Assembly: GCA_007922305.1 (NCBI GenBank)
Contig: ML677365.1
Coordinates: 10,068,599-10,132,598 of the forward strand
DNA length: 64,000 bases
Direction of reading: 5' to 3'
DNA from: Dermatemys mawii
Lineage: Eukaryota > Chordata > Testudines > Dermatemydidae
Shown here: positions 11,917-24,515 of the stretch, in pieces
Position numbering within the stretch: position 1 is the stretch's first letter
Layout of the letters: each line of letters starts with the position of its first letter
The notes under the pieces: model-generated
What the model saw: only the letters and a program-made list of their open reading frames with translations
What the model was told of the DNA's origin: nothing
The model's database searches: none
Made by a program: the position numbers and the translations under genes

Positions 11917-12684
11917 ATATAGAGGAAGTGAGTTTAATCAAAGATGAAACAGGTATGGTGTTGACTGATGGAGACACAGAAAGGATCAATGGAACAGGTA
12001 TTCTGAACAGCTTTTCAGTGAAGACCTAAGAGAGCGATGTAACTTCAAAATTATGAACTTTGTTATAGTGGGAGCCTATCATACCAAATTAAACAGCAAA
12101 TCCTGTAACATAAATAATAAGGCCCTAGGCCAATATGGGAATTCATACTGAGGCACAGAAAAAAAGCTGGGAATAGAAATCATCTATCTGCTGATACCGC
12201 TGTTCAATTCAATCATGAGATGGGAAAAGATACCAAATGAGTGGAGGAAAAGCATTTTGATGCCTATATATAATGAAAAAGGCGTCGCTAGCAGCTGCAC
12301 GTGATATAAAGTTGATGAGTCATATAATGAAACTGTGGAAGAGAGTCACTGATAGGAGACTGAGAAGTGAAGTAGATATGAGCATCAATCAATATGGCTC
12401 CATGCCAGGAAGACTGACAACAGATGCTGTTTGGCACTGTGGCACCTAGTGGAAAAATTTAGAGAGTAAAGGAAAAATATTCAGACGGTGTTTGTTTATT
12501 TGAAAAAGGCCTTTGATCGACTTCCAAGAGAATTTACCTGGCAGTGCATGAGGAGAAAAAGGTACCAGAACTTTTTGTGCCACTTCTCAAGTCATGTATG
12601 TAGATATAATGTTAATATCAGATCTTCCAGTGATGAACCAGAAGAACTATTGGTAAAGTTGGGAGTGCATCAGGGATCAGCACT

Positions 12685-12925
12685 GAGGCCAAGTCTGCAC
12701 TACCCGCCGGATCCCTGAGCACTCTCCCATTGATGCCGGTATTCCACTGCCACAAGAGACGCAGGCGGAGTCAACAGGGATGCAGCAGCAGTCAACTCAG
12801 TGCCGTGAAGATGCCATGGTAAGTCAACCTAAATATGTCAACTTCAGCTCTGCTATGCTATTTGCGTAGCTGAAGTTGCGTATCTTAGGTCGATCCTCTT
12901 CCCTCCTCCCGCTGCAATGTAGACC
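12685..12925. mobile_element. TIR-type DNA element ('gtctacact' family) inserted in the RTE LINE
   Basis: Starts with AGTCTGCACTACC and ends with a complement GCAATGTAGAC. It shares an outer motif with the elements at 32.7, 33.1, 48.1 and 52.6 kb. It interrupts the LINE between its B-motif region and the following fragment LFAEVILHSKK, where an RT active-site motif would be expected. Confidence 0.55.
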
Positions 12926-13779
12926 AAGAAACATACAGAAGGGGGCACTGCAGTGCACGCTATTTGCAGAAGTCATTCTACACAGTAAGAAGATAGTCTA
13001 GAAGCAGAGCTTGATAAATGGAGACAAATGACATAAATGAGAAATGTGTTGGAGAGATATGGGCCAAAAATAAGCAGAGGAAAAAGAGAGTATATGGTAT
13101 CCAATTTTAATAATTGAACACTCAAGAATTAATCTTGAAACTAGATGGGTAGACCATACCGAAAATGCAAAATTTCAAATATCTGGATTCCAGAATCTCA
13201 GAAAATGGAAGATAGAAAAAGAGGATAAAAAATGCCTCGATCAAATGGAGAGAAATAAATGATGTAGTATCTCACAGGAAGATACCACTTTCAATTAAAA
13301 GGGAATGTCTATAAAACAGTGGCCTGTTTAATTTTAATGTATGGCTCTGAGTGTTGGGCAACAAAGAAATACAAGCAAATGATCTGCACCACTGAAATGC
13401 AAATGTTGGGATAGATGAGTGGCATAAGCAAGAAAAACCATGTGAGAAATGTGCATGTTGGAGGCATGCTCAAAGTAACACCCATAAACCAAGAAATGAG
13501 GGAGTGTAGGCTCAGATAGTTTGGTCATGTAAAGTGCAGTCATGACAACTACATGGGTGCAAGACTCTAGCAGATCAAGACTGGCGAAAAGGACAGAGAG
13601 GCCAACCCAAGAGGAAGTGGTGGGATGTCATAAAAGAAGACATGTTGCATATAGTGTGACAGAGGATATGGTATTGAACAAAGCACATTGGAGGGAGAGG
13701 ACTCAGAGTGTATCCAATTGGAGGGGATTGACACAAGGAAGAAGAAGACATGTTAATCGATGTTGAATTAGTAGGTACT

Positions 13780-14040
13780 TCCTGCATAGGCCAAGACTAT
13801 TACAGGGTTCAAAAAAGAACTAGATAAATTCATGGAAGTTAAGTCCGTTAATGACTATTAGCCAGGATGGGTAAGGAATGCTGTCCCTAGCCTCTGTTTG
13901 TCAGAAGGTGGTCACTTGATCATTACCTGTTAGGTTCACTCACTCCAGGGCACCTGGCATTGGCCACTGTTGGTAGACAGGATACTGGCTGGATGGACCT
14001 TTGGTCTGACCTAGTACGGCCATTCTTATGTTCTTATTCT
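13780..14040 (+). repeat. CR1 LINE 3' UTR and terminus
   Basis: Reads through the characteristic CR1 3' series: 'aaagaactagataaattcat', then 'ggcattggccactgttggta', 'gacaggatactggctggatg' and 'acctttggtctgacctagta', ending in 'ttcttatgttctta'. Confidence 0.8.
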
Positions 14041-14634
14041 ATTTGTTCTGAAAAAGGAAATGTATGAGTAAAAATCATTTGTCTCATTTGTCTATAGGGA
14101 TTACCTACAATAAAGTAAATTTATCATTTCAAGTTACTAATCAGTTAAGGGAAGAAATAAAACTGGTACCCATCAATTTACTGGACTTTTAACATTTCCA
14201 TGTAATCAGTAACTTTAAACACATGTTCACAAATCAAATTACTTAGATATTTAAGGTATAGTGAACCAAGAAACAAAGCAAAATAGCACATTTTAAACTG
14301 TCCCAAAAGCCTTCTCAGTCATCAGTTGAGAATTCCCATTGTAGCATTTTTAACATTTGTTTAGCAAAAGCAAATTGATTTTGTTTATTTGTATAGTTTA
14401 TTCAGAAGTATAATAATAAAAATCCAGCAACTACATACAATGTTGGAGATATGACACTTAATGGTCTTTGGCTTATAATGTGCATTGCTTTTAAGTATAA
14501 TGTTCATTTATTTATTTGAGAAATTAAATAATTTTGTTTATAATAATACGATACTATGTCCCAAAAAAGAGAGTTTGTGTGAGAATAAAATAATGAGTTT
14601 AACTTCTGTGGAATAATCATATAATGCTTTAAAT

Positions 14635-14830
14635 GCTGGAAACTCTTTACAAACTTTAGTAATACTCACAACACTCCTGTGAGGTATTATAGGTAATATA
14701 AAGAAAATGAGTCAAAAACATTAAATAATTTGTCCCAGGATACATTACAAGTCAGTGGCAGAGATGAGATTAGAACCCAGAGTTCCAGACTATCAGTCCA
14801 GTTCTCTAATCACCAGTCACATAACTTCCC
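14635..14830 (+). repeat. MIR-like CORE-SINE
   Basis: Contains 'caacactcctgtgaggtatt', 'aaagaaaatgagtcaaaaac', 'tttgtcccaggatacattac', 'aagtcagtggcagagatgag' and 'attagaacccagagttccag' in the order of a MIR-type CORE-SINE, nearly full length. Confidence 0.7.
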
Positions 14831-17800
14831 ATAATAGCAATGATTATTTAGCATGACAAGATAGTGAGCATAATAAAGGAATAATTCTCAAAGGGGCTTC
14901 CGTTAACTATGGGGGATTGATTCAAAACTGAAATGTTTTTGAACTAGAAATGGACCTATCAAATATTGATGAACTTTGATAGGTGGGAGCTGCCTTGATG
15001 CAAATTTCACAGCTGCATAATGGATCAAATTAAAACCCTCAAGAGAAGAACACATGCACATTAGTGTGTGTGTATGTGTGTGGAGGAGTATGCTTTCTGG
15101 AAACCAAACTCGGGCCCAGTTCTGTAATGAGTTAAATCAAAGCCAAGAATACCAACACATTCAAAGTTTGAAGGAGAAAAGATTGAAATTCAGATGCAAA
15201 GATTGTGGTTTGGCTCCAGTCTCTACTTAGTAAAACAAAATCCTTTGCTTTTTCCTCTTTTAGCAAATTTTCACTGAAAACAAACAGAACCACTTAGCAT
15301 TCAGGAGTCTCTAGAGATTTTAATTAACATCAGTGATGAAACCTTCATGTAAAAATTCAGCCCTTTTTTGGCAGATTTTCTGAAATCTTCCCATTTTTCA
15401 TCCTTTTCTAACTGCCCTCCCTCCTTTACATTGCTGTCCCATCTTGCAGTAGCCTAACCTTCAGCAAAGAAGGCACATGCTAGAGTGATCTCAGGTTCTC
15501 CTCTCTTTAATCTAGTACTTCAATAGTTAAAGGCTCCATCATCAAACTCCTGAGCCAACCAGTCATGAATCATAGCCTTTATACTATCATCGGCTCAATT
15601 GGCCTCTGCACATATGACCTGACTATGAGAGCACCTGCAGCTCCCATTGAAGCCAATTCAGCATTTTTCCAGATCAAACCTGCATTGTGATGTGACATTT
15701 TCTGTGAGCTCACTTCTTTCATGGATCACTAAGCTAGCAAGTTCAGTATTTGGGAACAGATTTATCCCAGCTCTGTTTAGAATTGCAATGATTTGGAAAA
15801 ATCTCATGAAAATGAGCTGTTGGTTACCAAAGGGGAACATAGCTGAGTTTGGTGGTTTCCTCTCTGATATAATGATAAGATAAATATTATTCATTGTTTG
15901 TTCCACGGCAGCAGTGTGGCTGATGATTTACAATACAAAGAGAAGGCAAACAACCTGCCTAAAGGAGCTCAAAATGAACACAAACAATCTAAACAGATAA
16001 TGTACTGGAGAACCAATATGTGGAAGTTTCAACATCTTTTAATTTGTTTAATTAGAGTCAAATAATCGTAATAACTGGACTAGGGTTCCTGATGAGTGAA
16101 ATAAACATAAAATAATGAGGCACTGAATATTTAAGGGCTACCCACAAATGGAATAAGTGTCTTCTACCATAAATCATTCTCCTTTAGCAGAAAGAATTAT
16201 TTAGTCTGATAGCATAAACTGATCTGCTTGTGATTGTTACATCACAGACAAGACTCTCAATACTGTAGCCATGTGCTTATACAAAATGAGACAATGTCTT
16301 TACTAGTTATCATTATTTAACAATTATATTGTGGTAGCACTAAAATAAAACCTATTTTTGCCTATCACAATGCTATTTAAACTGGTGAAATAAGTCAGAA
16401 TTCCAAGTCACAGCTTTTACAAAGTCATGACCTGAGTTTTGCAGGAAAATATAGCATGAAAAGCTCAAGCTGAACCCTGTTGGCCTGGCCATAGTGGCAC
16501 CAGCAAAGAGCTTGGACCATAAATGGGTGACAGTCAGTGAACCTTTCACTCCAGTGTGACTGTTTATCAGCCACAAATGACGCTGAGGGAGTTGAAATAT
16601 GTTTAACAGTTTGTTTGTATTTTTCTACAGAGGTCTTAGTGTCACATAACTCATTTTGGCATTTTTAAACTAAATTTTTCATTTAGAAACCCAAGAAAAC
16701 ACTGAAGCCCGTATTTATTTTTTCAAATGATTATAAACATGTCACAGAAATGCCCTGCATATTTCTGTCAATTTAACAATAATTGTTACCTTATTCAAGA
16801 TGATTGGCATTTGAATGAAAGCTTGCCCTCTGTAGAAGGAGATGCCAGAGGAGGTACTCAGCATCTCACAGGACTGAGCCACTAATGACTGTCTATGAGC
16901 TCAAACCACGCTTCTCCCCCTTCTACTTTCTCTTGGGCACATGTTTTCAGCACACAGAGAATTCAAAACTGTAGTTAAGAATCAACAGAGCATCAGGTCT
17001 TCCTCTTAATCCCTCAAATTCATTGGTGGGAGGGCAAATGCTAAGGTGTTTAATTAAAGCTTTTCACTCTATCTTTTTCTTTCCTCACAGTGTCATAGGG
17101 CTTTTTCCTGTAGCCTTAGTCACACAGGTAGTTACTTTGATGCCAACTGAATGGCTCATATGAGTAAGACTTACTCATATAAGTAAGACATACATAATCA
17201 GCATTTGATGCTTGAAAACAAGTACACTTAGGCACTTGCTTAATTTAAAGCATGTATCTTACATACTTTGCTGGATCAGGGCCATACACATTTTTTTCTG
17301 TCATACAAGACATTGGGGAGGGGTGGGTAAAATATCTCTCTCTCTCCAGGCTAACTTCACTTCAAAATGATAACAACAAGAGCAGCTGCTCTGGTCAGAA
17401 TGAGATTATGACACAGTTATATTAATCTGAACACAACCTTGCATTTCAACAGCTTCCTGATTTCCCACCAGCTCGGTGAAGTGGTTCTTTAACATCCCTT
17501 TATTAAAAGCTTATTTTTGTCATTCATCTACACATACAGTAATCAAAAACTAGCCCAGCTACTATAAATTCACAATCTCTGAAGAGGCTTTCTCATCCAG
17601 ATTGTGAGTCTAAGATTTGGTTTCTGAAAAAAAAATTCCAAAAGAAGATATAATTTTGGAAACAATATTCTGAAAAAACAATGGCTCTCTGTTTTCCTTT
17701 GAGATGTATCCAGTGGAAAGCACACATCTTCTGACACAAATCCCACCATAAATCTTGAAAATCTCATGGAGAACCCAAAATATTTATTTTAATGTGTTAT

Positions 17801-18321
17801 TCGTTAAGTTATTTCTTTAAATCGTAGTCTGTTGGCAACCACAAACTCATTCCAATCCAGCCACATTATAGTAATGCTACAGCATGATTTGAAAAGGCCA
17901 TTAGGTCATTGACACTGGATAAATTTCAAAAACAGAATCTGCAAATGCCCAAAGGAACATAATTATGAAACAAAATTACATTATTAGAGCAGAAGAATTC
18001 TGAAGTATAAACAATCCAAAAGAGATTAATGAAAATTTCATTTTAGGTCGTTTTCAAGTCGCTTGATAATAGTTCCTTTCTTTATATTCATGTTTTTTAT
18101 AGTCAAGAAACACAAATGTTTTAGTGCTGTCTTAGTCCTTGCCTCAATTAGCTATTGAGTCAATGAAAATTTGGGAAAATGGTTATTTAATCTGGATGAT
18201 GTGTCCTGTGTGATATTTAAATAATTTCCTAATGGTTACAGATGACGCTGACCACTACATATAGGAAAAAAACATTTAATCCACATTTAATCTGGTGTGC
18301 CTCCTCCACTCCCTCTGAAGT

Positions 18322-18430
18322 CAATGGGCCTAATTCTTCACTGCCTTGCAGGCCATGTCAGCTTGTAGTACTGACTATTATGTAGTCACTTACACCTGAG
18401 TAAAATGGGGAACTATCTCTCCCAGATCAG
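18322..18430. repeat. Foldback MITE-like remnant
   Basis: Begins 'tcaatgggcctaattcttca', with a central 'gtcacttacacctgagtaaa' and 'gatcagaaagacagcac' on the right. It resembles short palindromic sauropsid repeats but is decayed. Confidence 0.4.
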
Positions 18431-19419
18431 AAAGACAGCACTTTACACCTACATTGAACAGGTATAAATGACTATACAACGTGAAAGCCAACGAAGAATC
18501 AAGCTCAATGGAATTGAGGTTGCGCAACACCTTACAGGAGATGATCAGTGTCTTGCAGGATTGGGAATTGCCACATATTTTATCCAGAGCCTTAGGAATC
18601 TTAAAAACTGATATAATCTACAGTATTATTCCTTGTTGTCTCCTGGGTTTTGCACTGGTATCTCTGTCCAGCCTCTCATATCTGCTTCTCACAACTTGCT
18701 CTCATGATAAACTCAATAACTCTGAACCCCTCTATACTCCTAAACTCCATTTTCAGCAGGCAGGCTTGTCTGAGGATTAGACATCCTGCAGTCTGATTTA
18801 TTAGCTGCGATGTTATCACGATCATGGAACTTCACAGAAGTGGTCTAATATTAAGGGGGCCAGAATCAATTAAAACTTCCTTTCAGGTTCAATAGGGTAA
18901 AAATCCACACAAGATAGGGCAAAGCCCAAGGATAATGATTTATTTGCAGCCAGAGTACAGGTTTCTGCTGTGCTGGTTCAAGGTTTTATTGAAACTTTCA
19001 AACAATAGGATTTAGTGTTCCCCTAAACAGGTGAGAAAAAACACTGACACTATCTATTGAATATTTTTATCTTAAGTTAAGGGAAGCGATTGTAGCTGTC
19101 GAACCCATTCAGCTATTGCACACGTGCACTCATTGTTAAGTCAATGGCAGTCTTTCCACTGCTTTTAATAAACTTTGAATCAAGCCCATTGTGCAGCATC
19201 CAGTGTTAGAGTCCAATTCAGATTCTAATTCAAACACACAAAGCTTCATAATAGACATAATGTAGTTAGGTTTTTTACACACACACATATATCCTTGAAA
19301 ACATGATACCTTAATTAAACTGTATTTACATTATTGTTGCAATGTGCATGTTTTAACTTTACTGTAATTACATTGTTTAGAATTAAAACAGGGAAATTAA
19401 AGGGAAAAAATTGACTAAA

Positions 19420-19421
<2 letters not shown>

Positions 19422-19490
<69 letters not shown>
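19422..19490. repeat. Compound (CT)n(CA)n microsatellite
   Basis: About ten CT units followed directly by about 23 CA units with one interruption (CATACA). Confidence 0.97.
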
Positions 19491-19491
<1 letters not shown>

Positions 19492-20329
19492 CTCAACCAA
19501 CTATAGAGCAGGTCAGCACTTTTCAATTTCAAAAATTAAGCAAAAAAAAGTAGGGTGATTTTTCTTTTACACTTTCCCTGTTTTTGCAACCAGCTGTATT
19601 AGAGGTGGGGCTTGTAGTACTGTCTATTATTAAGTTACCTGACACTTCCTTTTATAAGACCCTGTTTTCAATTGCTTATAATTTTGTCAAACTTTAGTCA
19701 TTCAGGTGAAAATTTTCCATGCTGGGCATCTGCCCCAGGTTCAATTATTTGGAGAAATTATAGTTTAGCTGTTTCCAAAAAGGTAGCTAGGAAAAAAATA
19801 CATTGTTTTGCCCACATTCAAAAACTCAAATAACATGGTTTTTTAACAGTTGTAGTTCCCCCATGCTCTGCAGCAAGGATTTGAAATTTGGCCTGGAGGA
19901 GGGATGGATGGATGGCCTTCGTGTCAGAGATATGCTTTTTTTCATCCCTGGGAAAATCCACCCAAATTTAACAAAATAATTAACCTTTGTAGATTCTCAG
20001 TAGAGATTTCTTTGATTTTAGCCACTAAAAATTTCCCAAGATTCTATCTCCGCTAAGCATGTTTGAGCCTATCACAGCTCCTAGTGTTGACCACAATGCG
20101 TATAGGCAATCCCCACAGAGCAACTGACTAATCTCCAGCCCAAGGCGACAGGTGCTCAGAAGGACTTTCCCTGTAGTGGCTGCTCTGAGCTCTTCCAGGT
20201 CTGAGTAGAGCCACACACTGGAACTGAGAGCAGAAAGCCCTCCTTTGTTTGCTCTCTGACCCCCTGCTGGCACCTAGGATGAGGAGCACTCAGATCTGAA
20301 GGCAGAGGGTACAAAAGCTAAACCGGCTA

Positions 20330-20980
20330 GGAGGAGGGAAAGAAGTAGATTGAGTCAAGGACTCTGATGAGACTGAAACTGGGAGACTGGTTGGTGGGGA
20401 CACTGGGACTGGGTATAGGAAGGGAGACTGCAACTAGTAGCCAGTAATGAAATGGAAGGAGGAATGACTGGGAGACACACACATTGGATGAGGAGCTGGA
20501 GGGAGGAAGAGAGTGGGACTGGACGGACAAGCAGGAGACCAAAATTAGAAGCCAGTGAGGGGATTAGGGTGGGTGAAAAGAGAAGCAGACCTGAAAAGGA
20601 GTTGGGATGTGGAGGGAACTAGATGGATAAGCTCACCGGACCAAGGAGCCAGGGAGGGGGAGACTGGGGAAAGAATGTGGGAATGTTGTGTGGAGGGAAA
20701 CTGAGGCTGGTTCAAGCTCGAATGGAGGGAGTCTAGAACTAGGAACCAGTGGTGGGAAAGGGAGAAACATCAGACAAGGAGCTGGGAAGGGTAAACTGGG
20801 ACTGGTTAGGCAAGGAGACTGAGGCTGATGTGAGGAAGAGGAAGAGGTGGGAGGGAAAAAGTGGGACTCAAACAATGATTCTAAAGGGAGAAACTAGGAA
20901 TGGCTAGTCAAGAAGACTGGGATGAGAAGCTTGAGGAGTGGAGACTAGGACTGGGTACAAAAGAAGATGGGACTGGGACA
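20330..20980. repeat. Purine-rich degenerate minisatellite
   Basis: Long G+A-rich tract with recurring words GGGACTGG, GGAGACTGGGA, AGGAGCTGG and AACTAGGAACCAG at irregular spacing of a few tens of bases. It resembles a diverged tandem array. It ends where a CR1 fragment begins. Minus-strand frames rich in Ser and Pro here are composition artefacts. Confidence 0.6.
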
Positions 20981-20984
20981 GGGT

Positions 20985-21985
20985 CCAAATTGTGTGCAAA
21001 AAATTACAAAGAATCTCACTAAACTGGCTGTCTGGGCAACAACATGGCAGCTGAAATTCAGTGTTGATAAGTGCAAAGTAATGCACACTGGAAATATCTC
21101 AGCTATACTTACAAAATGATGGGATCTAAATTAGCTATTACCAATCAAGAAAGAGATCTGGAGTCGTGGATAGTTTTCTGAAAATATCCACTCAACACGT
21201 AGCAGCAGACAAAAGTGCTAACAGAATATTAGGAAATTGATAGATAAGAAGACAGAAACTATGACAATGCCACTATACAAATCCATGTTTATGTCCTCAC
21301 CTCAAAGACTGCATGCAGTTTTGGTTGCTCCATCTCTAAAATGATATACATAGATATATATGATATATAGAGAATTGGAAAAAGTAAGGAGACGGTTGAC
21401 AAAAACTGACCAGGGCAATGGGACTGCTTACATATGAGCAGAGATTAAATGACTGGGACTATTCATCTTAGAAAAGAGATGACAGAGTGTGGGTATGACA
21501 GAGGTCTATAAAATCATAGATAGTATCGCAAAACTGAATAAGAAATGTTATTTACCCATTCACATAACACATGCATGAACTGGGGGGGGAGGTCACCCAG
21601 TGAAGTTAATAGACAGCAAGATTAATACACAAAGACCTCTTCACACAACACAGTGTCAACCTGTGGAACTCATTGCCAAGGGATGTTCTGAAGTTCAAAA
21701 GTATAACTGTGTTAAAAAAAATTGATAAGGTCATAGAGGATAAGTGCATCAATGGCTACTAGTGAAGATGGTCAGGTACCCAACTCCATGCTCTACATGT
21801 CCCTAAATCTCTGACTGGGGGAAGTGATGACTGGATCACAGGAGACAGATCACTCCATAAAGTGCCTTGTTCTGTTCATTCCCTCTCAAGCATTTGGCAT
21901 TGGCCACAATTGGAAGACAGGATACTGGGCTAGATGAGCCATTGGTCTGACTCAGTATGGCCATTCTTTTTATGTTTTATTCATT
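20985..21985 (+). repeat. CR1 LINE 3' part (end of ORF2 region and 3' UTR)
   Basis: Diverged CR1 sequence. It includes 'gataagtgcaaagtaatgca', 'ggtctataaaatcatagata', 'ccattcacataacacatgca', 'caacctgtggaactcattgc', 'ggcattggccacaattggaa' and the tail 'tgggctagatgagccattgg' followed by 'tctgactcagtatggccatt'. There is no usable reading frame. Confidence 0.8.
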
Positions 21986-22395
21986 AGGATGCCATCTTTA
22001 ATTGCATGACCACATACTAGTTTTTCCACAGAAATTTAAATTGTAGGGTTTACTGTGTACCATGGTCAGAATTAAAAAGGCAGCATTTCCCATCAGATAC
22101 CACAGTATTACCACAGTCATGCCATATTCTAAGTATATGGAAAACTATGTTTATTATTGGCACTAAGTAGGTTGCTCAGTTTGTTAATAGTGACCACAGT
22201 ACTTCAGTAACACGGTGTAAATGTTAATAAGAATGTATAGTGACTTTTTTCTCTCTGAACTAAGGCTTAAGTCTGCAAGAGTTTATTTTCCAGTACAATC
22301 AGTATCAATAGACAACATAAAATAGGATTTACTGAGCTGTTGTATATTAAACTAAATTTTTTTCTTGCAGTTCTATTTGTACATAGGTAGTAATG

Positions 22396-22646
22396 ACAAA
22401 AAGTCCTGTGGCACCTTAAAGACTAACAAAAGTGTTGAAGCATAAGCTTTTGTGGGCTAATACCCACTTTGTCGGATGCATGCAGTGGAAGTATGCAGTA
22501 GGCCTCTGCTAACTCCCACTACATGCATCCAACAAAGGGGGTATTAGCCCATGAAAGCTTATGCTTCAATACTCTTGTTAGTCTTTAAGGTGCCACAGGA
22601 CTCTTTGTCACTTCTGCAGATCCAGACTAACACAGCTACCTCTCTG
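22396..22646. mobile_element. Penelope-derived hairpin element, copy 1
   Basis: 251-bp inverted-repeat element flanked by the perfect 13-bp direct repeat ATAGGTAGTAATG (22383-22395 and 22647-22659). The left arm is cut (starts ACAAAAAGTCCTGTGG) while the right arm runs to the full terminus CAGCTACCTCTCTG. The arms share 'cctgtggcaccttaaagact' and 'agcataagcttttgtgggct' and their complements. The terminus matches the 3' end of the Penelope-like element near 59.8 kb. Confidence 0.85.
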
Positions 22647-23674
22647 ATAGGTAGTAATGTACTGATATACAGGAGAAACTCACTTCTTTCTGCTGTGGAT
22701 GAGTGAATGACTGAATGCCATAAATGCATGAGTTAACAAATATAATAAAAATAGAAGATGACACATGCCAAAATCAACTGTATTTCATTTATCTGATCAG
22801 CACATATGAACTTAGGTCTAATTATTAATGATAATGCTTTATACAATACAACTAAATGTTCTGTAGTATGGTTTATTAGAAGTCATAATTGTTATGATAC
22901 ATCACTACAAGAGTCTGCTATTTAATATTTTCTGAGACATGGAAAGAGTCAGCCACTTTGTTGTCCCTTATTATCCCACATGCCATAGTTTTCACACACA
23001 CCAAAGTGTAACTGATTGAAGTCCTACTGTATATGATACAAGCAAATTTCCCTCCAAGCATAAACATTTCAGCAAATTTCATGTAGCACTTTACAGTGAA
23101 ATAATATATACTGATTGTATACAGAAACAAAGATGTAATTTAATTACTTAATACATAAAAATACACAATGACTATTAAGAAACACATTTTATTGACACAA
23201 TTATGTCAATAAAATTAGAAGCCTGTGATAGCGAGGTAAGTACTTTTATTGTAACTAGCACTACAGTGACATTATTTTTCGTGCACATTGTTACTGTAGA
23301 GTAACTAGAGAGCTTGTTGAGACACAGGCTTTTGTAGTAACTATCTGGAGAAGTTGTCACTATTGTAAAAGTCAGCATTTGCTAACATTTACCACATGGT
23401 GATATCTGAAATTGCCAGTGGTTTCATTGTACTTAAAGTAGGTAACTGTGATAATGTTTGGCAAAAATTGACAATAGGAGACAATTATTTGCTACTGTAT
23501 GAAAAAATATAACTGGAGTGGGCATCACATTAACTCCACCATAGTTACAATGTATCTGTATAAGTGTTAGCAGACTAGCTTTGTGAATCTTTTTCAAACA
23601 GTTGTTTATCTCAGCCTAAACCTGATTTACTGAAGTCCGATGATGCAGGATTAGGCCACATACACGTAAAATAA

Positions 23675-23747
23675 GAGCCCAATCCCATGCCCATTGAAAC
23701 CAATGGAAATTTTTCCATTGATTTCAATGGGTGTAGGATGGGACCCC
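23675..23747. repeat. Foldback MITE-like repeat
   Basis: Short near-palindrome: 'gagcccaatcccatgcccat' and 'tgaaaccaatggaaattt' at the left, complement 'ttccattgatttcaatgg' and 'gtgtaggatgggacccc' at the right. Confidence 0.65.
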
Positions 23748-24296
23748 TAATGAGTGGACTTCAGCTGTTAATAAGAATAATAAGCAAACCTCAGAAAGTT
23801 CAGCAGTTCAGTAAAGATAAGCATCAGAATGTCTGGCTACTTATCCAAATCTTGGAAACTTTTCAAGAGTAGGTTTTCTTTTGAGGTTCCCTGTGTTTTT
23901 GTATTGAAAATCCCATGAGAACATATTTTGGCATTTCTCCTTCTGGCTCCAGCCAAAACCAAGCAGTGTAGAGAGGCAGGGGGAAAATAGTGTTATATTA
24001 AATTAACCAAACTTCTTTAAATTTGGCTTTGTTTGAGTTCTGGGCAAATGTTCAGGTCAGGTTTTTTTTTAACTCGTTCATCCATCTCTAGTACTATCAA
24101 AACAATTGGCATCCTCTTAGTTTATGTACGTGTTTATGTCTCTGTTTTGGGTATTGCTCATCTACAGTTTCTTGAAGGCTGGAATTCGGATGGACCCCAT
24201 ACTTTGGAAATTAGTTCAGCCCACAGTACTGTGTTAGTGCAAAAGCTGTAGTTCCTCCAGAACAGGAAGTCCATGGCTATGGTCAGCACTAATTAG

Positions 24297-24515
24297 TAGA
24301 GCTTGTCAGAAAAATACAGAATTTTCTTCCTGTGGAAAATTTTGGATGTTTTCAACCAAAACCAACCAGGCGTTCACCTGCAAACCAAAACCCTTTGGAC
24401 TTTGAACAAAAAAATTAAATTTTCCACAAAGAGTAGATCCTTTCTGTTGACAATTTTGTAGCCAATTTGCTATCAAAAAACAGTATCCCCAGAATTTTTT
24501 TTTTGTTCAGCCCTA
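24297..24515. repeat. AT-rich TIR repeat ('gagctngtcaaaaa' type)
   Basis: Left end 'agagcttgtcagaaaaatac' and right end 'tttgttcagccct', with repeated AAAATTTT and TTTTCCACAAA words. It appears to be the same family as 54.8-55.15 kb. Confidence 0.45.

Larger units (their letters stand above)
10925..13770 (+). pseudogene. Decayed RTE-clade LINE (reverse transcriptase relic) with two insertions
   Basis: Scattered peptide fragments in three frames match the order of an RTE-type non-LTR retrotransposon ORF2. A pre-RT segment lies near 10940-11130 (ARTKAKVFEELYTRL). The IPNEWRKSILMPIY segment is near 12235-12275. The MPGRLTTDAV segment is near 12400. The catalytic A-motif region VYLKKAFDRLPREF is near 12495-12535. 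The B-motif region VKLGVHQGSALRP follows near 12655-12690, and a C-terminal segment with VRNVHVGG and ECRLR-FGHVK lies near 13440-13535. Many stops and frameshifts are present. The region with the expected catalytic Asp-Asp (YADD-like) motif is interrupted by a DNA element at 12685-12925. A hAT element at 11170-11916 splits the pre-RT region. It is not functional. The clade assignment is by motif recall. Confidence 0.75.

Noticed and set aside
18481..18780. 99-codon frame with a hydrophobic stretch
   Set aside because: No family resemblance, no splice or promoter context. A single apparent membrane segment in a short chance frame is not enough support.
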